Shown here: positions 52,320-61,942 of the stretch, one piece after another
How the letters are laid out: every line of letters starts with the position of its first letter
Numbering within the stretch: the stretch's first letter is position 1
Source of the DNA: Dasania phycosphaerae
GTDB taxonomy: Bacteria; Pseudomonadota; Gammaproteobacteria; Pseudomonadales; Dasaniaceae
Direction of reading: 5' to 3'
Length of the DNA stretch: 64,000 nucleotides
Assembly: GCF_026891035.1 (NCBI RefSeq)
Contig: NZ_JAPTGG010000010.1
Coordinates: 120,813-184,812, forward strand
Notes under the pieces: generated by a model
The model's input: only the letters and a program-made list of their open reading frames with translations
What the model was told of the DNA's origin: nothing
Databases searched by the model: none
Translations under genes and position numbers: made by a program

Positions 52320-52367
52320 CTAGAGACTATTTTCTAGTGGCTAGCAACTAACAGAGGCTAGCCACTA
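52320..52367. repeat. 7-bp-periodic CTA heptad array between oppC and the ATPase gene
   Basis: CTA occurs at 52320, 52327, 52334, 52341 and 52348 (exact 7-bp steps) and again at 52358 and 52365 (7 bp). The tetranucleotides between differ. The array fills most of the 93-bp gap within the opp gene cluster. Confidence 0.7.
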
Positions 52368-52375
52368 ATCTATGC

Positions 52376-53260
52376 TCAATCTTTGCTAGCCCTTGGATCT
52401 AAGGCATCACGTAAGCCATCACCCAAAAAATTTAAAGCAAATAAGGTAATAGACAGCTTTAAGCCGGGGTAAATTAATAACCAAGGGTATTCCTCCATGG
52501 TTTCAACACCATAGGAGATGAGTAAGCCCCAAGAGCTTTGTGGTGGCTGTATACCTAAGCCCAAGAAACTTAAAAAAGCCTCTAACAACATAACACTGGG
52601 TATGGTTAAGGTGGTGTAGACGATAACCGGCCCCAAGGTATTGGGGATAATATGCCTGCGTATAATAGTCCATGGCCCTAAGCCTATAGAGATAGCCGCC
52701 TCTATGTATTCTTGCTGGCGCAGTGACAACACCTGCCCGCGCACTATGCGCGCCATGGTTAACCACTCTACCGCGCCTATGGCTAAAAATAATAACAATA
52801 TGTTTTGGCCAAATATCACCATCAATAAAATAATAAAGATCATAAACGGCAGAGCGTACAAAATATCGACTAGACGCATCATCAGTGCATCCACTTTACC
52901 GCCCATATACCCCGCAACGGCGCCGTAAACCACACCAATCAGCAGGGCCACGGCAGTGGCGATAAAACCTACCATTAGCGATACTCGGCCACCGTACATG
53001 ATGCGCGTAAGCATATCGCGGCCCAAGGTATCTGTACCCAGCCAGTGTTCCATAGAGGGCGGTGCTGCACCCAGCGCTAAATCTTGTTGTTCATAACCGT
53101 AGGGAGCCAGCCATGGCGTTAATAAGGCCAGGATAATTTCCAGTATCAATACCATTAAACCGCATAGCGCTAATTTATTTTTTTGCAGCCTATGCCAGGC
53201 ATCCTGCCATAGGGAGCTACCCTGCTCAGCCTGCTTGTAAACAGCTATAGCCTCGCTCAT
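52376..53260 (-). CDS. oppC: OppC-like peptide ABC transporter permease
   Basis: This 294-aa inner-membrane permease forms the channel with OppB. It has the N-terminal DppC/OppC extension (SLWQDAWHRLQKNKLALCGLM), about six transmembrane helices, the block GTDTLGRDMLTRIMYGGRVSL, and the EAA loop (EYIEAAISIGLGPWTIIRRHIIPN) that contacts the ATPase. It ends with LNFLGDGLRDALDPR, typical of the family. The start overlaps the oppB stop. Confidence 0.94.
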   Translation of the reverse strand: MSEAIAVYKQAEQGSSLWQDAWHRLQKNKLALCGLMVLILEIILALLTPWLAPYGYEQQDLALGAAPPSMEHWLGTDTLGRDMLTRIMYGGRVSLMVGFIATAVALLIGVVYGAVAGYMGGKVDALMMRLVDILYALPFMIFIILLMVIFGQNILLLFLAIGAVEWLTMARIVRGQVLSLRQQEYIEAAISIGLGPWTIIRRHIIPNTLGPVIVYTTLTIPSVMLLEAFLSFLGLGIQPPQSSWGLLISYGVETMEEYPWLLIYPGLKLSITLFALNFLGDGLRDALDPRASKD

Positions 53261-54195
53261 GATTCCGCCCCTCCGCTTTGATGACGCAGTTTAGGGTTTA
53301 TCCAAGTGGCTAAAATATCGGACAATAAATTAAATAGGATTATCGTCACCGAAAAGAAAATAGTCGTGCCCATAATCATGGTGTAGTCGCGATTAAAAGC
53401 GGCCTGCACATAAAAACGCCCCAAGCCGGGTATTTGAAAAATCGTCTCCACCACAAAAGAGCCCGCCAACAAACCAGCAAAGGCTGGTCCCAAAAAAGCG
53501 ATAACAGGCATTAGGCCGCCGCGCAGGGCATGTTTAATTATCACTATGTGCTCGGGTAAGCCTTTGGCTCTAGCCGTGCGTATATAATCTTGCGTCATTA
53601 CCTCTAGCATGCCGCCGCGGCTAAGCCTGGCTATATAAGCAGCGTAGCTAGCCCCTAAGGTAATAGCCGGTAAAATTTTATCGCCGGGTATATCCCCCCA
53701 GCCAGAAATAGGCAGCCATTCCAAGTAAATGCCAAACACTAAAACCAACAGCGGCCCCAACAAAAATGAGGGCATGCATATACCTACCATGGCAACACTC
53801 ATGGGCACATAATCTTGCGCGGTGTTAGGTTTTAAAGCGGCCACCACACCCGCTAATACGCCAATAATCACCGCCACCAACATGGCATATAAGCCCAGCT
53901 CGGCAGTAGTGCCTAAGCTACCAAAAATCATTTCATTGACGCTGCGCCCCGGAAATTTAAAGGAAGGGCCAAAATCACCCTGAGCCAAATCCCCTAAATA
54001 AGTAAGGTATTGCTGCCACACCGGTTGATCTAAATGATAGCGCGCATTTAAGGCCTTGATTACCTGTGCCGGCACTGCTCTATCGGCACTAAAAGGGCCG
54101 CCGGGAGCAGAGTGTATTAAAAAAAAGGTGGCGGTAATCACTATAAATAAAACCGGTATGGCTTGTAATAGGCGACCACTAATAAATTTCAGCAT
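53257..54195 (-). CDS. oppB: OppB-like peptide ABC transporter permease
   Basis: This 312-aa permease begins MLKFISGRLLQAIPVLFIVI, close to E. coli OppB. It contains SAPGGPFSADRAVP and LDQPVWQQYLTYLGDLAQGDFGPSF (the family periplasmic region, here in parts), the EAA loop DYIRTARAKGLPEHIVIIKHALR, and the C-terminal FNLLSDILATWINPKLR. About six transmembrane helices are visible. It lies between oppA (8-nt gap) and oppC (overlap). Confidence 0.95.
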   Translation of the reverse strand: MLKFISGRLLQAIPVLFIVITATFFLIHSAPGGPFSADRAVPAQVIKALNARYHLDQPVWQQYLTYLGDLAQGDFGPSFKFPGRSVNEMIFGSLGTTAELGLYAMLVAVIIGVLAGVVAALKPNTAQDYVPMSVAMVGICMPSFLLGPLLVLVFGIYLEWLPISGWGDIPGDKILPAITLGASYAAYIARLSRGGMLEVMTQDYIRTARAKGLPEHIVIIKHALRGGLMPVIAFLGPAFAGLLAGSFVVETIFQIPGLGRFYVQAAFNRDYTMIMGTTIFFSVTIILFNLLSDILATWINPKLRHQSGGAES

Positions 54196-54203
54196 AAAAA
54201 AAC

Positions 54204-55850
54204 CTATGGCTTTATAGCAGAACGGGGTTCCGATTCGGGTTCTAAATACATATATTTAAAATAGAGGGTATCTAATATATTACTGCTTAAACCTTTAACA
54301 CTGGGATGTACCAAATGCTTACTCACGTAAGTGTATATAGGAATAATAGGCAGCTCATCGGTTAAAATACTCTCGGCCTCTTGAAAGGCGGCGTAGCGTT
54401 GCTTTTTAGTTTTAGCACTGGGAGCTACATTTTGTATTAAGTAGTCGAATGTTTTATTAGACCAGCCTGTACGGTTATTACCGCCCCCTGTTAACCACAT
54501 ATCCAAAAAACTATTAGGGTCCACATAGTCACCTATCCATGAGGCTCGTGAGATTTGAAAATTGCCACTGCTCTCGCTATCTAAGTAAACCTTCCAATCT
54601 TGGTTATGTATACGCACATTGATATTGAGTTCTTTTTTCCACATTTGCTGTATTGCTACTGCCACTTTGCGATGCTGCTCGTGGGTATTGTAAAGAATTT
54701 CGGTCACCGGAAAACCCTCACCATCTTTATAGCCGGCCTCGGCTAATAAAGTTCTAGCGGCGGCCGGATCATAGCGCAACTGACTGCTGGCGGTATAACC
54801 CAAGGTATTAGGCGGGGTGATGGTATAGGCGGGTAGCTGCCCCGCTTTTAGCACGTTTTCAACCAGCGATTTTCTATCTATGCTCATAGCCAAGGCCTTG
54901 CGCACACGTACATCACTTAAATGCTTTAAGCGAGTATTGAATCGATAAAAGTAGGTACCTAAATAGGGGGATATTTTAATTTGCTGAGGTTTCTCTCGTT
55001 GATATACCGCTATTTTTTCTATGGGTACATCATAGGTATAGTGCAATTGTTCGGCTCTAAACATACGCTCTTCGGTAGTAACATTTTCAGTAGGATAAAA
55101 ATAAATACCGTTTAGCCTAACGGTGCTGGCATCCCAATACTGGGGGTTCTTTTTCACCTTCACCACTTTATTTAAATCCCATTGCTCTAGCATAAAGGGG
55201 CCATTGCCAACAAAATTACCGGCACGGGTCCACAAAGTATTAGCCTCACCCGGCTGGCCAAATTTTTCTATGGTGGCTCTATGTACAGGAAACATAGAGT
55301 AATGGTCTAACAGCTGTAAAAAAAATGGGGTAGGATGGGTTAACGTCACCTGCAAGCTTAAAGGCGAAATAACTTTCACCCCTACTTGAGAAAAGTCTTG
55401 CAGCTCGCCAGTAGCAAAGGCCTCTGCGTTTACTATGGGATAATACATATAAGCATATTGATTACCCAGTTCGGGTAATAAGGCGCGCCGCCAAGACCAG
55501 GCAAAATCTTCTGCGGTAAGCGGGTCACCGTTAGACCAGCGTGCTGTTGAGCGTATGTTGAACGTATAGACCCTGCCATCTTCACTCACTGACCAAGACT
55601 CGGCAACCGCAGGGATAGGCTCTAGTGTTGTAGGGTTTTTACTCACCAAACCCTCTATTAAAGCCATGATGATATTATGCTCTGGCACACCGGTAACAAC
55701 ATGAGGGTCTAGCTCTTGCGGTTCGGCCGCATTGCCCCAGTGCAATATGCCCTCACGATTCCCCTTGCTAACATTGCTTTCACCACTGCCACAGGCCGTC
55801 AGTATTAATAGCAATAAGCACAGCAGGCCATGCTGAGTTTTAAACATCAT
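54204..55850 (-). CDS. oppA: OppA/MppA-like peptide-binding lipoprotein
   Basis: This 548-aa solute-binding protein of the SBP_bac_5 family captures peptides for OppBC. It has a lipoprotein signal with lipobox LTAC (Cys20). The E. coli homologue OppA is a soluble periplasmic protein, so membrane tethering is a difference. Family blocks are LHWGNAAEPQELDPH, GLVSKNPTTLEPIPAVAESW, YTFNIRSTARWSNGDPLTAEDFAWSW (shown as two linked stretches), and WIGDYVDPNSFLDMW. MppA, which binds murein tripeptide, is a close relative and cannot be excluded, and the window holds many murein genes. It heads the opp cluster. Confidence 0.93.
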   Translation of the reverse strand: MMFKTQHGLLCLLLLILTACGSGESNVSKGNREGILHWGNAAEPQELDPHVVTGVPEHNIIMALIEGLVSKNPTTLEPIPAVAESWSVSEDGRVYTFNIRSTARWSNGDPLTAEDFAWSWRRALLPELGNQYAYMYYPIVNAEAFATGELQDFSQVGVKVISPLSLQVTLTHPTPFFLQLLDHYSMFPVHRATIEKFGQPGEANTLWTRAGNFVGNGPFMLEQWDLNKVVKVKKNPQYWDASTVRLNGIYFYPTENVTTEERMFRAEQLHYTYDVPIEKIAVYQREKPQQIKISPYLGTYFYRFNTRLKHLSDVRVRKALAMSIDRKSLVENVLKAGQLPAYTITPPNTLGYTASSQLRYDPAAARTLLAEAGYKDGEGFPVTEILYNTHEQHRKVAVAIQQMWKKELNINVRIHNQDWKVYLDSESSGNFQISRASWIGDYVDPNSFLDMWLTGGGNNRTGWSNKTFDYLIQNVAPSAKTKKQRYAAFQEAESILTDELPIIPIYTYVSKHLVHPSVKGLSSNILDTLYFKYMYLEPESEPRSAIKP

Positions 55851-56040
55851 TAAACACCTTTGTTAATCTCTGTGTAGCTATTTATCTCTAGAGTAGACGC
55901 TTAAACGCCCTATGTCCTCAAGCATAAGTGCGCATCATGCCCATGACGTAAGTAAGCCTTGTTGTCAATCATGGAGATTAAGCTAGAATTAGCCTGCACT
56001 GAGTTACAGCTCATTAATAATATTGCTTATTCATCTGCTT

Positions 56041-56616
56041 ATGACTAACACGCTTAAACCATTCGCTTTCGCGCTGCCCCTTATTGGGCTATTAAGTGCC
56101 TGCCAAAACACCACGACAACACCGGCCCTGCCCTTGGAGCGCCACACCATTACCACTGTTAGCAATACCAGTAGCTACTTTAGGCCTCGCAGCAGTGATG
56201 TATTTTCTTGGCAAGGCGACATCCAAGTCATCAATGCTGGCTCAGACTCGCCTGCGCACCAACCTATTAAGCTTATACGCCAAGAGCTAGAGCAGCAGCT
56301 ACTCCATAAAGGCTATCAGGTAGTAAGCAATCAACAGGCTAGCAATTACTACTTGCAAGGCGTAGTCACTTATAAGCTTCCAAACCAGGATGTTAAGCTG
56401 CAACAAAATTACGGCATAGATGCGGGCCTGGGCAGTGATAATAATTCACAACAAAGGGGTAGCTTATTATTAATTATTGCCAGCCCCAGCGGTAGAACCG
56501 CTTGGCGTGGCGAGGTACAAATTTACAACGACCCCAGTTTAACAGCCGAGCTACGTAAGCAGCGCCTCACTGCTGCTATTCAGTCTATGCTCGCCACCCT
56601 GCCAGCGGCTCAGTGA
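56041..56616 (+). CDS. Predicted lipoprotein, DUF4136-like
   Basis: From the ATG at 56041 the product is 191 aa with a lipoprotein signal peptide and lipobox LSAC (Cys21). The following ~165 residues have the alternating pattern of a small alpha/beta envelope protein, including LIRQELEQQLLHKGYQVVS, SNYYLQGVVTYKL and GSLLLIIASPSGRTAWRGEVQI. This layout resembles DUF4136 lipoproteins, whose function is unknown. The annotation is from the pattern, not a search. It diverges from oppA and converges with the GGDEF-EAL gene. Confidence 0.7.
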   Translation: MTNTLKPFAFALPLIGLLSACQNTTTTPALPLERHTITTVSNTSSYFRPRSSDVFSWQGDIQVINAGSDSPAHQPIKLIRQELEQQLLHKGYQVVSNQQASNYYLQGVVTYKLPNQDVKLQQNYGIDAGLGSDNNSQQRGSLLLIIASPSGRTAWRGEVQIYNDPSLTAELRKQRLTAAIQSMLATLPAAQ

Positions 56617-56632
56617 GAGGCTTATACACTCA

Positions 56633-59248
56633 TTAGATGGTAGCCAAATAGTCACTAAAATACGGGGCTAATTGCTCTGGCTCTACCGGCCGGCCATAGA
56701 AATAGCCTTGGCCACGCTCACAGCCTTCCGTCGCTAAAAAATCCTGCTGCTCCTGTGACTCTACCCCCTCAGCAACCACAGCTAAATTTAAGCTGTGGGC
56801 CATAGCGATCATTGCCTTGACCAACATGGCGCTTTCGGTATCAGACAGCACGGCATCCATAAAACTTTTATCAATTTTTAACACATCAACCGATAACTTT
56901 TGTAGATAACTTAAAGAGGAATAGCCGGTGCCAAAATCATCTATAGCTAAATGCACGCCCATATTGGCAATCGTATCTAGCGAACTTACTAACTCTTCAG
57001 AGTTTTCTATAAAAATTTGTTCTGTTAGCTCTAGTTGTATTTTCAAAGGGTTTAGAGAGTAATGCTTTAAACAGTTTTGTAACAGCGAGATAAAATTAGA
57101 GTCCCGCAACTGGGCTGGCGACACATTAACCGACATGGATAAATCTAGGCCTTTTTTATGCCATTGCTGCAACTGCTTACAGGCCTGTTCCAATACATAA
57201 TCCCCCAAAGGTACGATCAGGCCGGTTTGCTCAGCCACAGGGATAAATTCATCGGGAAACACCATACTCCCATCTGGCTTACGCCAACGCACCAAAGCCT
57301 CTACCCCCACCATAGCCTGATGCCTTACATTAAAAATAGGCTGGTAAACTAAGAATAGCTCATGATCATTAATCGCCTTGCGCAAGTCTGTTTCCATTTG
57401 CAGGGTGGCTTTTAACTTAGCATTCATAACAGGCGCGTAATAACTCAACTGATTGCGACCAGCTCGTTTAGCATGGTACATAGCAGTATCGGCATTCATC
57501 ATTAACCTTTCATCGCTATCACCATCTTCAGGGTACATAGCTATACCTATGCTTGCCGACAAATAAACTTCGTTATGCTCTAAAGCAAACGGTTTACTTA
57601 ACTCATTTAAGACACGCTTAGCCACTTGATCGAATAATGGGCTGCCGGTTTCTGCCAATAATAACAATACAAATTCATCGCCACCTAAACGTGCGGCGGT
57701 ATCGGTTTCTCTAATACTCTTGCGTATGCGCTTGGCAGCCTCCTGTAAAACCTGATCACCAGCACTATGCCCCAAAGAATCGTTTATGTTTTTAAAATGA
57801 TCTATGTCTATAAACATCAAGGCACAACTAGTTTTGTTCCTAGCGCTAGCTTTTAGCCCCTGTGACAAACGATTTTGAAACAAACTACGATTAGGCAGCT
57901 GAGTAAGCTCATCGTAATTTGCTCTATACCAAGCCTCTTGTTCTATCGCTTTTCGCTCGGTCACATCATTGGCACTAAAAATATAACTAGGTTCACTATC
58001 GCTACTGACTAAGTGCTGAGCACAAATCACAAACAGCCAGTTAGTTTGGCCTTTGCTATCTGGCACCCTAAACTCATGACCCTTGGGGTTTTTATCCGTC
58101 TTGCTGTTTTCAAAAAAGGCTCGCATTACTTCGCGGTCGCGTTCATCAACTAATTCGAATAAAGATAGCTTTTTAATCGAACCGCTCTCATGACCCAGTA
58201 GGCTTTTAAAACGTCTATTCGCATAGATGACTTCGGCTAGGTAATTTGTCTCCCAAATTAAAACAGGGGCATCATCTGCCATAGATTGAAAATACTGCTG
58301 ACTATTTTTTAATAGCGCAGTTTCCAACGTAATACTTTCTACCTTGGAAAAAGTCGCACGAAAACGCCGTAATATAACCCAAGCTAATAATAATGAGCAC
58401 AGCAGCAATGGCGATGCCCATTGCAGCGACTGTACTAACATAGCCCGACCCGGCAAATCTAAAGCCCAGGTCAAATAGCCCAAAATATTACCTTGCTCAT
58501 CAGCTATGGGCAGTGAAATATAACCCTCTTTAGCACTTATAGTTTTCGACCACTGAAAATCTAGTAAGCCAGCCTCGCTGGCTATATCACTGCGTACTTC
58601 ATTAAAGTTACGTATAAATAATAAGCTGGGGCGCGGCCTACCTGTGGCCACTGCTTGCTCGGGCACTTCGCTGGTAATAGCACAAGCAGCTACCAAAAAT
58701 AGCTCCTCATCACGAGCAACAAAACCATAATAGGCTTGGGGTTCAGCCAGAGGCGAAGCTTGGGTTTTATTAATTAAAGGTTGTAGCATGAAAGGGCTAA
58801 AGCCCAAATAATCGCTGGCGGGTGCTTTTTTTCCCCCACTCTCTGCATAAAATGGCTGGTTCTTTACATCCAGCACCAGCACCATGCTCAAACCAAAACT
58901 ATCAACCAAGTAACTGCGGAAATTATCATTCAGCCAATCTTCATTCTGATTGTTAATAAGGTTGTTTATGCTGGCATCCCACCAGGCAAAATCCCTGGTT
59001 TGTACCGCGAGGCTTGTACCTACACGCCGCAACTGGCTTTCAGTAGCACGGATAGACTGCTCTATTTTTTCTTTATCTACGGTATCGGCAAAGTGCCAAA
59101 GCAACATAGTGGTTATAGCGATAAAACCTACCGATACCCATAGAAAGGACAACGCTAATTGCCGAATCATCCCCGCTAACTTGCTACCCTCTGCATTGAG
59201 CGTAGCGTTAATTGCATTGGGCTTATTCGCTGTGCCGCTATCGGGCAT
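56633..59248 (-). CDS. CHASE4-PAS-GGDEF-EAL cyclic di-GMP signalling protein
   Basis: From the ATG at 59248 (AAGG about 8 nt upstream) the product is 871 aa; a GTG at 59281 is an alternative. In order: transmembrane helix (~30-52), a periplasmic CHASE4-like sensor with the FAWWDASINNL block, a second transmembrane helix (~275-292), a PAS domain (~310-430), GGDEF (active motif GGDEF at 522-526, RxxD site RETD before it), and EAL (EAL at 650-652, then DDFGTGYSSLSYLQKL and KIDKSFM). All cyclase and phosphodiesterase motifs are intact, so it may make and break c-di-GMP; net activity is not predictable. The stimulus is unknown. Confidence 0.95.
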   Translation of the reverse strand: MPDSGTANKPNAINATLNAEGSKLAGMIRQLALSFLWVSVGFIAITTMLLWHFADTVDKEKIEQSIRATESQLRRVGTSLAVQTRDFAWWDASINNLINNQNEDWLNDNFRSYLVDSFGLSMVLVLDVKNQPFYAESGGKKAPASDYLGFSPFMLQPLINKTQASPLAEPQAYYGFVARDEELFLVAACAITSEVPEQAVATGRPRPSLLFIRNFNEVRSDIASEAGLLDFQWSKTISAKEGYISLPIADEQGNILGYLTWALDLPGRAMLVQSLQWASPLLLCSLLLAWVILRRFRATFSKVESITLETALLKNSQQYFQSMADDAPVLIWETNYLAEVIYANRRFKSLLGHESGSIKKLSLFELVDERDREVMRAFFENSKTDKNPKGHEFRVPDSKGQTNWLFVICAQHLVSSDSEPSYIFSANDVTERKAIEQEAWYRANYDELTQLPNRSLFQNRLSQGLKASARNKTSCALMFIDIDHFKNINDSLGHSAGDQVLQEAAKRIRKSIRETDTAARLGGDEFVLLLLAETGSPLFDQVAKRVLNELSKPFALEHNEVYLSASIGIAMYPEDGDSDERLMMNADTAMYHAKRAGRNQLSYYAPVMNAKLKATLQMETDLRKAINDHELFLVYQPIFNVRHQAMVGVEALVRWRKPDGSMVFPDEFIPVAEQTGLIVPLGDYVLEQACKQLQQWHKKGLDLSMSVNVSPAQLRDSNFISLLQNCLKHYSLNPLKIQLELTEQIFIENSEELVSSLDTIANMGVHLAIDDFGTGYSSLSYLQKLSVDVLKIDKSFMDAVLSDTESAMLVKAMIAMAHSLNLAVVAEGVESQEQQDFLATEGCERGQGYFYGRPVEPEQLAPYFSDYLATI

Positions 59249-59577
59249 AGAAATAACCTTGTTCAATACGGCTATAGCCACTCTCTCCGTTCATAATTGC
59301 CTCCTTCCACTCAACGCCATGCACAGCTATCTTATTGATAAATAAATAATTACTTTAGCAGCTAAGCTTATATTTGCGAGTTCAAAAATCAGCCAATATT
59401 GCAATGACTGCTGCCCAACTTAGGGCCAGCTCTACACTGACAAGCTCTATACCCATAAGGCTATTGTCACAACAGTGTTTCCCGCGTTATGGTGGGTAGC
59501 AGGCATTTTGGGATGCTACCATGCCTAGTTATAGCCCCTACTAACAACTAAATTTAACTAATAACAAGAGTTTGCTT
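59249..59577. other. Intergenic region with one possible hairpin
   Basis: This 329-bp gap separates the divergent GGDEF-EAL and aminotransferase genes and must hold both promoters, although I find no convincing consensus pair. GGTAGCA (59495-59501) is inverted at 59514-59520 (TGCTACC) with a 12-nt loop, about 60 nt before the aminotransferase ATG. The first ~30 nt may be coding if the GTG start of the GGDEF-EAL gene is used. Confidence 0.5.
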
Positions 59578-60705
59578 ATGACCTATACATCACAGTCTGT
59601 CGATCCCGGCGGCATGCAAGAGTTTTCCGTGGTTTTTACTGATCGATCTCTCAACCATATGTCAAAAAAATTCCAAGCGGTGATGCGCGATATTTCCAGC
59701 ACCTTAAAAAAGGTCTATAACGCCAAGGGGGTTGCATTAATCCCCGGCGGCGGCACCTATGGTATGGAAGCGGTAGCCCGGCAGTTTGCTAACAATGAAA
59801 AATGCTTAGTGGTGCGCAATGGCTGGTTTAGCTTTCGCTGGACTCAAATCTTAGAGATGGGCAACATCCCCTCAGCCACCACGGTTATGAAAGCACGCCC
59901 TATAGAAGCCGGGCCACAAGCTGCTTTTGCTCCCTGCCCTATAGAGGAAGTGGTGGCAGCCATTAAAGCTGAAAAGCCCGCGGTGGTCTTTGCCCCCCAT
60001 GTGGAAACCTCATCAGGTATTATGCTGCCCGATGATTATATACAGCAAATGGCAGCAGCCACCCATGAAGTGGGCGGTTTGATGGTGTTAGACTGTATAG
60101 CTTCTGGCTGTATCTGGGTAGATATGGAAGCCAACGGCGTCGATCTTCTTATTAGTGCACCACAAAAAGGCTGGAGCGCCTCACCCTGCAGCGGCTTAGT
60201 GATGATGAGCGACAGGGCGCTGGATAAAATAGAAAACACCACTAGCAGCAGCTTTGCCTGCGATTTAAAAAAGTGGAAAGAAATTATGAATGCCTATGAA
60301 AACGGCGGCCATGCCTATCACGCCACCATGCCTACTGACTCATTAGTACGCTTCCACGAAATCATGCAGGAAACCGAACAACTAGGTTTTGATAAAGTGA
60401 AGCAGCAGCAATTTGCCTTAGCCGACAGCGTTTGCACTGTGCTACAAAGCAAAGGCTTTAAAAGTGTTGCTGCAGCGGGCTTTCAAGCACCTGGCGTTAT
60501 CGTTTCTTATACCGATGACAGTCTGATACAAAATGGCAAAAAGTTTGCCGACATAGGTGTGCAAATTGCCGCCGGTGTGCCACTGCAATGTGACGAGCCC
60601 GCTGATTACTCCACCTTCCGCATAGGTTTGTTTGGTTTAGATAAGCTTAATGATATTGACGGCACCACCGCTAGATTAGAGCAGGCCTTAAACCAAGTCC
60701 TCTAA
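59578..60705 (+). CDS. Class V aminotransferase (alanine/serine-glyoxylate type)
   Basis: This is a fold-type I PLP enzyme of the alanine-glyoxylate / serine-pyruvate aminotransferase family. From the ATG at 59578 it is 375 aa. The PLP lysine is Lys197 in SAPQKGWSASP, the cofactor aspartate is probably Asp172 in VLDCIASG, and IPGGGTYGMEA near residues 55-65 forms the phosphate-binding region. RIGLFGL near the C-terminus carries the substrate-carboxylate arginine. Which amino donor is used cannot be told; serine, alanine or a phosphonate such as 2-aminoethylphosphonate are all found in relatives. A strong terminator follows. Confidence 0.88.
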   Translation: MTYTSQSVDPGGMQEFSVVFTDRSLNHMSKKFQAVMRDISSTLKKVYNAKGVALIPGGGTYGMEAVARQFANNEKCLVVRNGWFSFRWTQILEMGNIPSATTVMKARPIEAGPQAAFAPCPIEEVVAAIKAEKPAVVFAPHVETSSGIMLPDDYIQQMAAATHEVGGLMVLDCIASGCIWVDMEANGVDLLISAPQKGWSASPCSGLVMMSDRALDKIENTTSSSFACDLKKWKEIMNAYENGGHAYHATMPTDSLVRFHEIMQETEQLGFDKVKQQQFALADSVCTVLQSKGFKSVAAAGFQAPGVIVSYTDDSLIQNGKKFADIGVQIAAGVPLQCDEPADYSTFRIGLFGLDKLNDIDGTTARLEQALNQVL

Positions 60706-60720
60706 ACTTGCCAGCACATA

Positions 60721-60749
60721 AAAAAACCGGGCTAAGTCCCGGTTTTTTT
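60721..60749 (+). terminator. Rho-independent terminator of the aminotransferase gene
   Basis: AAACCGGG (60724-60731) pairs with CCCGGTTT (60738-60745) across a 6-nt loop, followed by TTTT and preceded by an A run. Two CTA motifs 7 bp apart (60758, 60765) lie just after it. Confidence 0.9.
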
Positions 60750-60807
60750 ATAGGCCACTATCCACTAGAATACCCCAGCACTTAACCCCCTGCAGCGAGA
60801 ACCTGCT

Positions 60808-61938
60808 ATGCCCAAGACCGTATTAGACAGCCTGTTTACTCCCGTTGCCTTCGGTAAGACTGAACTGCCTAACCGTATAGTCATGTCACCCATGTCCAGA
60901 GAGCACTGCTTGGGCGGCGTTCCGGATAGCAAGGTAGCGGAGTATTATCGTCGTCGAGTGCTAGGTGGTGTAAGCCTAATTATTACCGAAGGTACCTTTA
61001 TAGAGCACGAAGGTGCCAGTGCCTACCCCGATAATATGCCGCGCTTTTACGGCAATGATGCACTAGCAGGCTGGGCCAAGGTACTGGACGCCGTGCACCA
61101 AGCGGGTGGCAAAATCATCCCGCAGCTGTGGCATGTAGGTGCAGTTAGGCGTCCTGGTGCTGCAGGCCCTAATCCTAAGGCCCCAGGTTACGGCCCCATG
61201 GAGATACGCGACAAAGATGGCCAGCTCAAAGTTAAAGCCATGACTCAGGCAGACATAGATGATGTTATAGCCGCCTATGTTAAAGCCGCTCAACAAGCTG
61301 AAAGCATGAGCTTTGATGGCATAGAAATTCACGCTGCCCACGGCTATTTAATCGATCAATTTTTTTGGCAACAAATGAACCAGCGCCAAGATCAGTACGG
61401 CGGCTCGCTCAGCAACAGAATTCGTTTTGCCTGTGAAATTGTCAGTGCCATACGCGCAGCAGTAAGCAGAGACTTCCCCATCGTGTTTCGTTTTTCACAA
61501 TGGAAGCAGCAAGACTATAACGCCACCATTGCCGACACACCCGAGGAATTATCCTTAATCACCGGTGAACTGGCAAAGGCTGGTGTAGATATATTTCACG
61601 TTAGTACTCGCCGCTATTGGCAAGCTGCATTTGCCAACTCGCCACTAACGCTATCGGCTTGGGTAAAAAAACTTTCTGGTAAACCAGTAATTGCTGTCGG
61701 TAGCGTAGGCTTAGACACCGAGTTTGGCTGGGAGCTGTGGAGCCAACCCCAAGAGCGGCATTTATCAAAAGTAGCCAACATCTCTCAACTAAACACGGCG
61801 CTAAGCCAAGGCGACTTTGATTTTATTGCTGTGGGTAGAGCCTTAATTGCCGACCCCGAGTGGGCACATAAAATTCGTGACCAGCGCCTAGATGAAATAG
61901 TCACCTTTGAACGCAAGTGCTTAGATAGTCTAGTATAA
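60808..61938 (+). CDS. Old Yellow Enzyme family NADH:flavin oxidoreductase
   Basis: This is an FMN-dependent ene-reductase-type TIM barrel of 376 aa. It starts LDSLFTPVAFGKTELPNRIVMSPMSRE, the family N-terminus (here in two parts), and has the block KIIPQLWHVGAVRR. It also has GIEIHAAHGYLIDQF and the QRQDQYGGSLSNRIRF loop, characteristic of the OYE group. The C-terminal VGRALIADPEWAHKIRD binds the FMN phosphate. The natural substrate is unknown. It lies downstream of a terminator, so it has its own promoter, and it converges with the receiver gene. Confidence 0.94.
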   Translation: MPKTVLDSLFTPVAFGKTELPNRIVMSPMSREHCLGGVPDSKVAEYYRRRVLGGVSLIITEGTFIEHEGASAYPDNMPRFYGNDALAGWAKVLDAVHQAGGKIIPQLWHVGAVRRPGAAGPNPKAPGYGPMEIRDKDGQLKVKAMTQADIDDVIAAYVKAAQQAESMSFDGIEIHAAHGYLIDQFFWQQMNQRQDQYGGSLSNRIRFACEIVSAIRAAVSRDFPIVFRFSQWKQQDYNATIADTPEELSLITGELAKAGVDIFHVSTRRYWQAAFANSPLTLSAWVKKLSGKPVIAVGSVGLDTEFGWELWSQPQERHLSKVANISQLNTALSQGDFDFIAVGRALIADPEWAHKIRDQRLDEIVTFERKCLDSLV

Positions 61939-61942
61939 CAAG

